Assembly: GCA_928212115.1 (NCBI GenBank)
Contig: CAKMRJ010002223.1
Coordinates: 299,533,838 to 299,597,837, forward strand
Length of the DNA stretch: 64,000 bases
Direction of reading: 5' to 3'
Source: Lactuca virosa
Lineage: Eukaryota; Streptophyta; Magnoliopsida; Asterales; Asteraceae
In this document: piece after piece, positions 23,216-35,050 of the stretch
How positions within the stretch are numbered: the stretch's first letter is position 1
How the letters are laid out: the number at the start of each line of letters is the position of its first letter
Notes under the pieces: generated by a model
The model's input: the letters and a program-made list of their open reading frames with translations, nothing else
Databases searched by the model: none
What the model was told of the DNA's origin: nothing
Program-made: the position numbers and the translations under genes

Positions 23216-24000
23216 TGAAATGTTATCCACCCCTATCTTTAAACTTTTATAAATATTTGTACGTGTGTTGAAGAAGTCGATGATTGTACGCGTCTTTAGC
23301 TAAAGCCGATGGATCTCAGCCGGCTTATGAACAGTATTATTCATAAGCTGGACAGGTTTTAATATATGTAATAATCTATCTCGCCGTAATAAACAAAATT
23401 TAATTTAGAAAATGAGGTTCCCTCCTAAATCATTTTCCATTTTGTTAAAGATGTTATAGGAAAATGACTAATTTTTTTTCTGTTTTCAAATTACTTAACT
23501 CCCCTAATATTTTCAAACTTTGAGGTTCTGATCTATTTTTATATGTTAGAGAAGGGCGATAGGAATGTAAAGAAGACAGAAACGTCGCATCCTGAACAAC
23601 TGTTAGGGTCAACACCTTGATAACATCAATCCAATCTTTTTGTGTAAAAGCTCTATATACGGAAAACCGAAGGACACAAAAAAACAAAATCTATTTCTTT
23701 TTCCTTTTCCTTTGATGCATCAAACTTTTTTCTTTTCTTTTTTTTTTGTTCAATTTTGAGTAAAAATTATGTACTTTATTATTATTATATTACTGCCAGT
23801 ATTATTGTACCAAGTGAATTTCTTAATATATTAATCTAATCTTTTGCTTTTTCCAAAAAAACAAGAAAATGTAACCATAAAAAACAACCAAAACAGTGTG
23901 TATAATCAATCTCTCTCAAAAAAAAAAAAAAAGTAAAATAGCATCCAAGCTCTTTTAGCAACAGAAAGAAAACCTCGAAAAATAATAAGATCTAGTATCG
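23216..24000. other. intergenic, no gene seen
   Basis: AT-rich sequence with homopolymer runs (T-rich near 23700-23750, A-rich near 23918-23932). No open frame with recognisable content. It is downstream of the coatomer gene and probably contains its polyadenylation region toward 24000. Confidence 0.5.
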
Positions 24001-24116
24001 GCTTTTACTAGACAAGTATTGAAAACCTACATATATCATAAAACACCAGCAGCAACAGCAACAGCTCTACAAAGAAGCCCCAACTCATTTTACACACTAC
24101 CTCCAAGACCTTTAAA

Positions 24117-24190
24117 CTGCACCAAAACAAAAAGGTTAAACTTGTAGATAATGAATATTTTGAATTATGTTTTTTTTAGTGTATACACAC
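24117..24190 (-). other. possible 3'-UTR intron of the coatomer alpha gene
   Basis: On the minus strand, 26 nt after the stop codon, ATTCAG is followed by GTGTGTATAC. A T-rich stretch then ends TTTTGGTGCAG at 24117. The 74-bp interval has proper GT and AG ends. The donor is less than 50 nt from the stop, so it would not be expected to trigger nonsense-mediated decay. Prediction only. Confidence 0.4.
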
Positions 24191-24215
24191 CTGAATACAT
24201 GGAAGAAGTTACAAA

Positions 24216-27200
24216 TCATCTGATCTGCGCAGGAGAACACAGTAAACCCGAAGCATCAGATCCCACCACCGCAAGATCACAAACACTACAAATCTTTCCT
24301 TCCTGTGAAACAACAAAATGCGAACTACAATACGGACACAACGCGTCCTTCTGCCCACGATAAATCGGAACATAAGTGGCCCCACAAACAACAAACGGAT
24401 TCCTAAAATCATAATTCAACTCCGACGAATCCTTCATATTCCTCTCAGCAGCTTGCATAACCGAGCGTGCTGTTTTCGCTTGGTTTTCCGCTGGGTTTGT
24501 CTCCAATATTCGCCTCGCAAAATTCGATGCTGTGATCAGATTCCCCGCTTTGTAACACACAGTCATCGCGTTCATCAACACAAGCCTCAAGTGAGGTAAC
24601 TGAAGGTTACAATGAGTGAAATAAGCTGCTAATTCTTGTTGACGAATAGGGTTATCTTTCGTTTCCCTCCTTTTTAACTCCATTTGTAAACCCAAAACGT
24701 ATTCTTTCACGATTATAATCAACTCTTTAACTTCATCAACTTCTCTTCGTGACTCCACAACAATCAAAGGAATCGTATGGAGAATGTTGAGGAAAACGCG
24801 TAGTGCTTCGGTGAATTTCCCGGTAGTTGTGGCTTTGTAACCGGATTTTAACTTTTCTTCTAACTGAGAAAAGGTAAACACGAGTGTGGGTGGGGCCCGC
24901 ACGTTTGGACTTGCTGACTCGCTCCAGTTTCTTTCAATAGCGAGCGAGACGACAGGAGCTGATGAGAAAGCGCGTAGGAAACTATGGCTTCCCGTGTGGA
25001 GATCCATGAATAGAGATTTTAGCGGTGTGAAGTTTTTGATGCCAAGCTGGCGGGTTAATAACCGCATGGCGGTGTCGAAATTCCCGGCTGCCACATGTTC
25101 GGCTGCCAGCGATGATTTTTGAACCCAGATTTGGCTCACGGGCATGCCAGGTGGCGGGGCCACGAATGCGGTTGAGCGGGTGGTGGCGGTTTTAGGTGTG
25201 TCGGTGTCTACCGGAAGTTCAATATCTTCTAGACCCCAACCACCCTCCTCGTTATCTTCGTTTTGTTCTTCGCCTTCTTCTACAACAACGCTGATGTCAC
25301 CATTTTGGATGTCGTCCACGTCAGCAATATTCAAACCTTCACCCCAATCAGCATCCGCAGCGTCTTCATACTCTTCCTGTGCAACATTATCAAGACCACC
25401 TTCAAAGATTCCTTTCATGACTCTCAACAACGGCCAGTCACCGCCACATAGGACAGGAGTTGGTGGGACCAAAAGGGAACCGGATTTCCCCGAGGGTAAA
25501 ATTGGAACATTGTGTTCAAGTTTAACAGAAAGCTCTTCAGCAAGATCAGTCAACCCATGGGTTTTAGCAGTAGCATACGCCAATGGCAAATGTCCAACAT
25601 TTTCCAAAATCTTGATTCGTTCCTTCACATCGCCTAAATACAACGCGTTATGAAACTGACCCATGACATCGTTTTTCACTTCCGCAATTTTCATCATTTT
25701 AGATAATTTATCTAAATTTCCTGTGATCAGATACAAAAACGAAAGCCTCTCGAAGTTTTTCGTCCTCTGATACGCATATTCCACAATTCCAGAATTACCC
25801 TGGCGAAGAGCCTCAACACCTAACCTATACCAATGATCTTTTTCATCTATCTCTTTAGCTGAAGCAACAGCTATTTGTATGTTCCCACTTTCTAATGCTA
25901 AATTGAAACGGGTTCTTTCGTCTTTTACAAAATGAAGGGCAACTTCGGGAAAACCTTTTTGTTGTAGATATGCGATCATGGCTTGTCCACATAGCTCAGA
26001 GTTTCTTATCATGCTCATGACATGATCGTATCTCTTTTTCAACAAAGACAACTTGAAGATATATTCGGTTGAATCGATAACAATAGGGCGATTTTTTCCA
26101 TCTCGATCAAGACAAAAGATTGTGTTTCCGAATATTTTTGTGATGTATAAAGGGACATCAAGTGTCTTTATAATTCCACTATCGCCATTGGGTAAACAGT
26201 ATTTGATGTGTGTTAATGTTGTGTATATGAACACACCATTATCATCCCATGATCCACTTTTGACACGGATTGTTTCATGAAGAGTGCATCGATGAGTGAG
26301 TTTTTTATCAGCAATGATTATCGAATGCTTACTCAACAATGCAACATTCTCCATGTCATTTGACCAAACAACGTACCTTACAAAAGAAGTTTGAAGGTCC
26401 CCGAGGATTAAACGTTGTTGAAGGTCGAAAATGACGACTCTGTCCTCCGCTCTACATAGTAAATTACCTTTACCCGCGTAGAAGATAGCATCAGAAGCAA
26501 CTGGAAGAGCACTCTTTTTCACAATTTCATTTTTCAAGTTTTTCACCAACACTTGATTGGTGCTCTTTTCAAGAACTGCAAATCGATTGCGAGCTATGAA
26601 GATTGCAGAGCCACCAACTCCTCTTTTTGCTTCTTGAACTGTATCACCTCTTGTTAAGCTATCTTTAGGGACAATGTAGAGTTCATATGATCCACCTTCA
26701 GCTTCTGAACAGATTAAGACTGCGTTTTCTGTAGGGCTGTAAGAAAGGGTACGTGGGCCCTGGTTTAAACTGACTGATCCTGGCCTTCGGATTGGAAGGA
26801 TTTGAGTTTCTTTTTGAGTTGAGTACTCATAGAAACGAAGAAAACGATCTTTGATGTAGAAAAGAGAATCACTACTAACAGAGAAAGCAGGGCGTTCTCT
26901 TTCTAATTTGAAAACTATCATGCCACTATCGTGTCCTGCTGCAAGAAGATTCATTTCAGGGTGACACCCAAGAATCCAGAATCTATCATGCTCCCTGCGA
27001 AAAGTTTGAAGGCCTGTTCTTTTTGTAGCATCCCATACTCGTATGCTTTTATCCTCTGAATTTGATACAATGATGTCTTGTTTTGAGTGAAAAAGAACAC
27101 ATGACACGTTGTTCATGTGACCTCTTAACGTGTCTACTTCCCAAGCCTTTGTGTCTGAAACAGAAAAAGGAAATCTTTTTTAAGTATATTGGGATTTGGA

Positions 27201-28573
27201 ATCTGAAAAGTCTATAAAAATTGAAAAAAAGGGTACCATTCATTCGCCAGATCTTGACTTGGCGATCATCAGCTCCTGAGACAATAAGAGGAAGAGTGGG
27301 ATGAAAAGAAGCCCAATTCACTCCTCTATCATGACCCTCTAAGACATATTTTACAACAGCATCAACCCCACCGAAGAAATCTGTATTCATTTGACCTAAA
27401 CGAAGAATGTCATCAGCAGGAGAAACTGTTTTCTTCCTCAGAGCACCAATGTCCCAAACCCGAACAGTTTGATCTAATGATGCTGATACAACAAGGTCCT
27501 CTTTTGGATGGAACAAAGCACACATTACATAGTGATTGTGTCCTGTCAAAACAGAGATACAAGTACGAGACTGCCAATTCCATATCCTGATAGTTTGATC
27601 ATCACTTGCACTAACAATCCAAGGGTACTCATGGTGGAATTGAACTGTCCGTATGTAATCAAGATGCCCAAGAAGTGTGAACAAACATCTGTGGAGTTTA
27701 TAGTTCCATACTTTGATCTTGTAATCATCTCCTGCATGAACCATTACATGTTTAGTGTAATAGACATTGTGTCATATACCTTATACACATTTGAGAGGAT
27801 TTGAATTTAACAATATAAAGGAATACATACATACAAGACAAAGTAAAGAGGCCTTCTGTTTCTTTTCAAATAATACTAAACCCTTCAAATTTGTGGATCT
27901 CACTTAATTTCCATAACTAAAGACACTTACAAGGATGCATTATGTAAAATCCAATGTAAATTTCATAACCGGAGTCATTTCCATATTTTCCATACTATGT
28001 GCATCCTAACAAAGTAAGGCTGCACTATGGCCATTCTATATAGTAGTGAGGTTCCAATCATCATTACAGTCAAAACTTGAATTTTGTAAAACCAACAATT
28101 CATACCTGTTAAAAGTTCAGATCGGTCTAATTAAAAGCAAAACAGGAGTCTCTAAATTTGCAAGTAAAAGAACAAACGTATTAGTGCTACATTGGATGTT
28201 CGTTCTCAATTGTTATAACTTATACGTAGAAGAAAATAACTTCACATGATCTCACAATGCTATGTAGAATTGTACATTACTACATTCGAAAAACAGATCA
28301 GCCTACACAACCGATTATAAATCTGTAAATCTCAAGCGTTTCAGTTATTCAAAAGTTTTACAAACCTCCGGAGACGAAAAGAGGTTGTGATTTGTGAAAA
28401 TGAACGCCACGAACGGGGCCATCATGCTCGTCAAATCGATCGATGAGAGTTCCCATTCTGTAATCCCATAGTTGGATCACACCGCTGTGAAGACTAGCCA
28501 AGATCCATGGTCTCTTGCTGTGGAAACTTAGCCCTTTCACTCTATTGCTTTTGGTTTCAAACTTCGTCAACAT
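24216..28573 (-). CDS. COPA: coatomer subunit alpha (alpha-COP)
   Basis: Three coding exons: 28573-28366, 27731-27237 and 27154-24216, with GT-AG introns of 634 and 82 bp. Joined length is 3642 nt (1213 aa), close to the usual plant alpha-COP size. The start is MLTKFETKSNRVKGLSFH, the family N-terminus. Six WD40 repeats follow in residues about 1-300 (LWDY, VWNY, IWNW, VWDIG, IWRMN, VWDATKR). Then come the coatomer WD-associated region, an acidic linker (about residues 830-890) and the COPI C-terminal domain, ending in CSPAQIR. Near the C-terminus, CPYC and CSVC pairs look like a zinc-binding knuckle. Alpha-COP is part of the COPI coat that carries cargo from Golgi to endoplasmic reticulum and reads dilysine tails through its WD propeller. 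No stop or frameshift interrupts it, so it is probably functional. Confidence 0.97.
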
Positions 28574-28880
28574 CTTCGCTCCGCTTCGTTAATCAATCAA
28601 TCGCACAAACATCAATTCATTCAATCAGATTCATTTGATTCCGTGCATTGAAAACAAACAAATAAACCTAGATTTCGAGGGTGCATGATAATTACCTTAG
28701 ATCTGAGAATTCGGAGCCCTAACTTTGATAATTGCTCGGATCGGTCCTTTAGATGTGAAGGTGAGGAGTAGCAGATTTGTGCGTGCGTAGATCAGGTGTC
28801 ATTTGAAAGAGAATTAGGAAACGAAGTTGCTGGTCGATCCCCTCTGTGTTGACAACGTCGGATCTGGAGCATGAGAAGAT
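28574..28880 (-). promoter_or_regulatory. 5' UTR and promoter region of the coatomer alpha gene
   Basis: About 300 bp upstream of the start codon. ATCTAAGGTAATTATC near 28700 (minus strand) could be a leader-intron donor, which is common in such housekeeping genes, but I could not fix an acceptor. No clear TATA box. The nearest upstream element is a MITE at 29047. Confidence 0.35.
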
Positions 28881-29046
28881 CCGGGCTTTCTTAATATATG
28901 AAGCCCACAATCCACGTTACCTTGTTACATATCCGGTCCATTTCATAGAAATGGTTAATGTCATTTATCAATCAATTATTTACTATAATACAATTATTTA
29001 GTTATTTTAATATTTAGAATAATGTACTTCCATCCATGCAATTTAA

Positions 29047-29255
29047 GGGGGTGTTTGGCTTATCTTTTTGGGAGGCAAAAGTCCTTTTGGCAAAAGTTAC
29101 ACAAAGTTAGGATTTCCTGACTTTTCCAAAAAGTCAGTTATCCTTATATCAAAAATCCAAAATTTGCTTTTAATATACTTTTATCAAACATCTTTTGCAT
29201 TTTATCTTTTCCAAAAAGAATTTTTGGGCTCTCAAAAAATAAGTCAAACACCCCC
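29047..29255. mobile_element. Tourist/PIF-type MITE, 209 bp
   Basis: Terminal inverted repeats GGGGGTGTTTGGCTTAT and GGGGGTGTTTGACTTAT (right end reverse-complemented), flanked by TAA on both sides (29044-29046, 29256-29258). A TWA 3-bp duplication and GGG-GTGTTTG ends are the mark of PIF/Harbinger MITEs. It lies in the upstream region of the coatomer gene. Confidence 0.85.
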
Positions 29256-29607
29256 TAACTACTTTCACCACATATATATATACACACTTGTGTTTTTACC
29301 AATATGTGCATTATCATCACTTGTATGCCAATTAAAAAGTCTTATAAAAGTCTCTAGTTTGCAAGAAGATTCCATCTATGGAATCTCTTACGCAAGAAAA
29401 TATATCTTTTTGGTGTCAACTCCTTTTCTTTTGTTTCTAAACCACATCATCTACATAACAATACATTTTCAAAAAAAAATGCAAATTCCATTATTTTGTC
29501 TAAGATGTTTCTCGTATTTCAAGTTATGATTATAAAACTCTTTTGCACTCTTTTACCTCATGATTAACTACATACCACATTATTACATGATAGATGTATC
29601 AATTAAC
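29256..29607. other. short intergenic segment, nothing recognised
   Basis: AT-rich sequence between the MITE and the Harbinger element. Short open frames are present but carry no recognisable domain. Confidence 0.4.
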
Positions 29608-31435
29608 TAAGGTGATGTTTGTTTTTTTTTTTTAAAGCTCTTCTTGACCACTTTTGTCTGCGCCCCGCAGACAACGCGCAAACTTTTATCCTCGCAGAGC
29701 ATTTGTTTTTTCGAAGGGCTAAGATCTAAAAACGTTTGCGCGATGTCTTCACCACACAGACATGGACTACCCACTTCTCGGGTCTGCGGGCTTTTGACCT
29801 AAAAAAAACACCCCATATTTTCTATTCCCTACTCGCTCATCTGATACATATGCATCACGCCTCAACCCTCGACCCCCTGCCTCACTCCGCCACCGATCTT
29901 CGATCAAACAAGGTTGTGCTCTCGATTGTTGTTGTCGTCCCCTGTGAAGCCACCCCCGTTAGCCATCTCCTCCCCACCGGCCGGAGATTGTCACCGCCCA
30001 CAGCTGAACCAGAGACCTTCCACAGAGGTTCGTTCCTGCTTCTTTCGTCTTTTTTTTCTTTTCCCGTTATCTCTTTCATTCGTTTTTCCCTTCTTGCTGT
30101 TGATTTTTTACTGTCGAAGCTTCCTTTCTTCTCCCTTTGTATTCTGGTATTTGATGGAGTGATCAAAGTTTGAAGATGAGTAGTTTATGGTTGATTTCCA
30201 CGTTCTTTATCAAGTTCCTTTTGTAATCCTTTTATCTTTTGGTCATGTGTTAACTGCAGTCTTGTAAGAGATTTGCTTTTCTCCTCCAGCAAATCAGATA
30301 GCTCCTAGAAGTTATCTTTTGTTTATCTTTTGATCAAGAGTATTTGTTTTAAAAAATTGTCCAATCTGCAGAAACAAAGAAATCGTGATCATGGTCCTGT
30401 ACGATTGGGGGACAAATTATTTGTTAGCAACTCTTCCACAATTAGAGAAAAAATTGGAAATTACCTTTCAAATTAAAGGAATTTTTATTAGTAGTAATCC
30501 TCCATATTTTTTTTAATAACAGTTTCCTACATATAATGATGAACTTTGAGAAATTTTAATTTTAATGATCATATAAAGATAAATGAAAGACTATTTCGAG
30601 CACAATTTTAAATGTCAAATAAGCACACTATTTATGAGACTGGCTGCTAAAACTTACACATTCATAAGCAGGTAAGGATTAATAAATAATTATGTGCTTT
30701 TATTGTAACGTAAAGAATGAATTTTCATACGTACCTCAACAATAAAATTGAGACTTAAATTTTGTGAAGTTTATGTGAAAGAAATACATTTTTTTTTTCA
30801 AGAATGAATTGGGTAATTTTTTGAAGTAAACCGAGTTTGTATTTTTCTGCATTTATTGAGTGATTTTATAATTTCAAGAATGAATTGGGTAATTTTTGAA
30901 GTAAACCTAGTTTGTATTTTTCTGCACTTATAAAGTAATTTTTTTACGTGATAAAATCACTATTTTTTGCATGAACTAACAATATACATTCAACCATTTG
31001 TGTGCAGCGCCGCGCCACCTCCCTCCCTCGCTGTCGGCTGTCGGACTTCATTGAACGAAGGTATGCATTTGTTTCTTTTTTTTCAAATATCACATGAAAC
31101 TGGTGTTTAGTTTTGCTAGAAAAGTCTATAATCTAGTCGAATATGTTGTTCTGTTTGTTGAAAATGTTTGTTCTTTCTTAAATTTGCTGAATCTCACGAA
31201 AATTTCTTTTCTTGTTGAATGTTGCTGAAAATCTATAATATTGGTGAAATCAAGCTTTTTTTCTTGATTAAATATGAAAATATGTGCTGCCAATCGTTAT
31301 TTGGTTTTCGAAATATGAAATAACGATGTTACTTGTTGACTGGTTTTTTTGTTGGAATACCTTATGAAATCATATTTGTGATTTTTTGTTGGAATACCTT
31401 ACAATACTTTATGAAATCATATTTGGTTATTAGAA

Positions 31436-32465
31436 ATGACAGAAAAACAACAATGGACCAATGAGCATTTAAAATGCTTATTGGATACTTGTATTGAAAA
31501 AGTAGAGAATGTTGGTAGAAGAGGATTGAGTTTGCAGAGAGATTCATGGATAAGGCTTGGAAGAGTTCTTAAGGAAAAATTTGGTGTTGATTTGAGTCAA
31601 AAACAAATGAAAAATGCATATGACAATCTGAAAGTCAAATACACAGGATAGGTATATTTACAAAACAAAACTGGTAATATATACATTCTCAAACAAACAC
31701 TTTTAACTTAACAACCGAGGAGTGGGATGATTTTAAGAAGGTACATATACATTAATATAATAAACATTTATGTTTGAAGTTGCCGAATATTCTTATATTA
31801 TTTTTTGTTACATTTGGGTTTAGGGGCATCCCAAGGCTGCTTCATTGAAAACAATTCCACTGCCTTTTCCAGATCTTTGTGCACGTCTTTTTGATGGAAA
31901 TAGTGCTACTGGTAATTTTAGGAGTTACTCAACCCAATCATCATCAGTAGCTGGAGCATCCTCTTGTCGTGTTCCACCACTTCAGATTACTGTCGCCCCT
32001 TTTCTTGCAATAGATGATGATGGTGATGACACTTCCAATCATGCCAGTGAGCCAGCACCTTCTGCTGCTTCACCTTCTGCTGCTTCCCCTTCTGCTGCTT
32101 CCCCATCCGGTAACCCCAACAAAAGGGCTAAACCCTCAACTCCTACAGCTCCTAGTGCCTCACCGTCTGCTTCTTCTCCTTATGGAACTTCTATTACTGC
32201 TGACGATTTAGCATTTGAAATGAAAAAGGCTCTACAAATTTTGACTAAAGGGTATACAATTCCTCAATGTTTAGAGAAGTTAGAGGTGCTTCAGTTAGGC
32301 CCTACAGATCCTTTACGCTTTGTTGCATATCATATTTTTGGAGGGACCATGAACATGAGAGAGATGTGGATGCATTTGCCCGATGTTCCCGAGATATTAC
32401 GAGGATGGCTTGAGATGACGGGTACAAGTTTAGGAGTTTTGAAGGACGGAAAGATTGTCCGTTGA
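31436..32465 (+). pseudogene. PIF/Harbinger ORF1, Myb/SANT-like DNA-binding protein (lightly damaged)
   Basis: Exon 1 (31436-31740) begins MTEKQQWTNEHLKCLLDTCI, a Myb/SANT-like trihelix, up to the YDNLKVKYTG segment. The next codon is TAG where Trp is usual, and a small frameshift occurs near 31695 before TTEEWDDFKK. An intron (31741-31823, GT-AG) leads to exon 2: GHPKAASLKTIPLPFPDLCA, a SAASP-repeated linker (about 32065-32110), and a C-terminal helix region ending GVLKDGKIVR. In this superfamily ORF1 binds the transposon ends and helps bring in the transposase. It shares strand and order with the transposase 200 bp downstream. Confidence 0.85.
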
Positions 32466-32663
32466 TTTTTCTTGTGTTGAAACTATTTTGTTAAGTCTTT
32501 TTGCCTTTGTTGGAACTATTTTGTTAGGTCTTTTTGCCTTTGTTGGAACTATTTTTTGTTATTTTGCTACTTGGAATATTGTTTATCTAACGTTTTTTTG
32601 CTACTTGAAATATGGTTTATGTAATGTTTTTTAAAGTTATACTTTGTTGATTTTAGGTTCATA

Positions 32664-33904
32664 ATGGATCACGATCAAAAGTTACTTCTCGTAATTCTTA
32701 TGTACCTGTACATCCGTTATTTTTGGAAGAGGGGTGTGAAACGATTGCGGGATAATGATTCGGAAATGACGGGACATGAATACACATTGGAGTTATTACA
32801 TCGTAATCGTTTACAATGTGTTGAAGTACTACGCATGTCCCGTGACTCTTTTGTACGACTGTGTGCTCATTTTAGAGCAAAATTACTCATTAAAGGACAA
32901 CAAACATGTATCGGTTGAGGAAAAGATGGTTATGTTTTTTATGATGATTGGCCATAATCAACGTTACGTGATTATCAAGCGGAGATTTCAACACTCGAAG
33001 CAAACAATTCATAAATTTTTTTATGAAGTGTTGGAAAAAATGATGTTTTTCGCACAAGATGTTATAGTACCAACTTCTTTTAATCCGAATCCACACATTC
33101 CAGGACATAATAGGAGGCTACGACGGGTTTTCAAAGGGGCGGTCGGTGCACTTGATGGCACTTTGATACATGTTGTTGTCCCTGCTAAGAAACAAAACTT
33201 ATATAGAAGTAGGGGAAAAGGAGATTGCTACCAAAATGTATTGGCAATTTGTGACTTCAATATGATTTTTACATTTGTTGTGGTCGGGTGGGAAGGGGTA
33301 GCGCATGACTCTAGAATGTTATCAGAAGCAGTAGCCGATCCACAAGCATCATTCCCGTTTCCACCACCAGGTAAGTTTTTGTTTTTTTAAATATTTTTAT
33401 CTTTGTTTGAAAATTGATTAGTCTTTTGCATTTTTTACAGACAAATATTATCTTTGTGATGCCGCGTATGCACACACTCGAGGATTTATGGCCCCTTATC
33501 GTAATGTGAGGTATTGGCTTGGAGATTTTCGTCAAAGACGTGCATTGACAAATAAAGAAAAATTTAACCATGGACATGCAAAACTTCAGAATGTCATTGA
33601 GTGTGCTTTTGGTGTTTTGAAAGCACACTTCCCTATATTGAAAAGGATGGCACCATTCCCGTTTGTTACACAAAGAAACATTGCTATGGCATGTTTTGCG
33701 CTTCATAATTTTATAAGGAGTGAAGGACTGAGTGATGAGTATTTTGCACGATACGATGAACCCAATGTCTCATTTCGAAATAACAATGTGGTCGTTGATG
33801 ATGATGAAGACGAGATTCCAACACATGGTACTGCAGCAGACCGTGAATATATGACTCAGTTACGTGATGAAATTACTGAGCAGTTGATGCACAATATAGA
33901 ATGA
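32664..33904 (+). pseudogene. PIF/Harbinger transposase (HARBI1/DDE_Tnp_4 type), one frameshift
   Basis: Starts MDHDQKLLLVILMYLYIRYF. A frameshift near 32885 separates this from KDNKHVSVEEKMVMFFMMIG. The N-terminal helical domain is followed by the DDE nuclease: first D in GALDGTLIH (about 33150), second D in VAHDSRML (about 33307), E in NVIECAFGVLK (about 33600). An intron at 33371-33440 (GT-AG) separates FPPP from KYYLCDAAYAHTRG. The protein ends at 33904 after an acidic tail. All three catalytic residues survive. The single frameshift is the only lesion I see. Confidence 0.9.
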
Positions 33905-34211
33905 ATTGTTTTAAATGAAATTGTTATTGTAAAACCATTTTTTATTGTATGACTAATTTAGTTGCATGAATTTTATTTTCAGTGTTGTATGACTATTATT
34001 ATTAAAATTTTGGTGTTGAAAAATCATTTTAAGTTTGTAAAATAATTTTATTTAAAATTCAGTTTATTTTAGCAGCATGCAGACGTTAAAAACAAACAGT
34101 CTTCTTATTGCAGACTGCAGACGTTTGGTCCACCTCTTATACTGCAGAGGCTTGCAGATGTGGTCCGCAGACTGCAGACATTATGGCTTCAGAAAAACAA
34201 ACAGCACCTAA

Positions 34212-34707
34212 ATGTGAGATATGAATCACTTTGAACATATTAGTATATTTACGTTTTGTAAGCCCCAATTGCACACACCATAGGTTTTAAATACTTTCTC
34301 AACCACGAGTCATGATTTCCTTAAAAGAGAGGTTTAGTGGCATATGAAATACGGGTTTAAGATCTCATCATCAATTCCCAACTTCCTAATTTCATACCGC
34401 GCATCTAGTTTTACATCAATGACCATTGGTCGCAGTTTCATATACTTAGAATTAGCATGAATATCCTTGTCACATTTACCTTCTCAACCTTTGGTAACAC
34501 CATTTCATCCCATCATTTTCTTTGACTTGTAATCCATCATGAACTTTCTTTTGGCCAATTGGACTTTTTTCTTGTTTAAAAACTTGAAAATAAATAGCCA
34601 ATCGAGAGAAGTACCAATAAGAAGTTAAAAAAAAATAATAAATAAATAAATAAATAATCAAAATTAATACTTTTGAGATAGAGCTTAATAGATTATCAAT
34701 CAACAAT
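34212..34707. other. intergenic, no gene seen
   Basis: AT-rich sequence with a short (AAAT)n run near 34630-34655. Nothing recognisable. Confidence 0.4.
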
Positions 34708-34710
34708 TAA

Positions 34711-35045
34711 GGGTGCGTTTGTTTGTGGAAAATTGTTTTCATTTTCCTAAAAAAATGTTTTCGGAAAATAGATTTGGGTTTTCATTTTCAAATTTCAATG
34801 AAAATTTTAGAAAATTCTTTGTGTTGGAACCGGTGGAGTTTTCATTTTTCATCTTAGAAATTTAGAAATTTTGGAAAACTGTAAAAATCATTTTTCTAAT
34901 TTACATACAATTTGGAAAACATAAAATTTTCATTTTCTAGAATAAAAATTTGAAAACTAAATCAATCAAACGCATTTTCAAAATTTTAATTTTAATTTGA
35001 AATTTTCATGTAAAACTAGAAAAATTTTTGCAACCAAACACACTC
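34711..35045. mobile_element. PIF-type MITE, 335 bp
   Basis: Begins GGGTGCGTTTGTTTG and ends CCAAACACACTC (inverted: GAGTGTGTTTGG), flanked by TAA on both sides. The interior is made of TTTTCATTTTC / GAAAATGAAAA runs that can fold back on each other. The TIRs differ from those of the nearby autonomous element, so this is a separate family. Confidence 0.72.
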
Positions 35046-35050
35046 TAATC

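Larger units (their letters stand above)
29611..34208 (+). mobile_element. PIF/Harbinger DNA transposon, 4.6 kb, both genes present
   Basis: Ends GGTGATGTTTGTTTTT and GGTGCTGTTTGTTTTT (inverted), flanked by TAA at 29608-29610 and 34209-34211. Inside are a SANT/Myb-like ORF1 (31436-32465) and a DDE transposase (32664-33904), the two genes an autonomous PIF/Harbinger element needs. The 5' region (29611-31435) is a long untranslated leader with two copies of a segment of about 80 bp at 30800-30950. GCAGAC/GTCTGC motifs are repeated just inside both ends. Few coding lesions are seen, so it is a young but disabled copy. Confidence 0.93.

Noticed and set aside
27049..27744. Separate WD40 protein of 231 codons downstream of the coatomer start
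   Set aside because: It is coatomer exon 2 read through into the intron. Splice sites at 27731 and 27237 restore one frame with exons 1 and 3.
29736..30173. Open frame of about 145 codons in the Harbinger 5' region
   Set aside because: No recognisable domain, Ser/Phe/Leu-rich from pyrimidine-rich leader DNA, and a comparable open frame exists on the other strand. Treated as untranslated leader.
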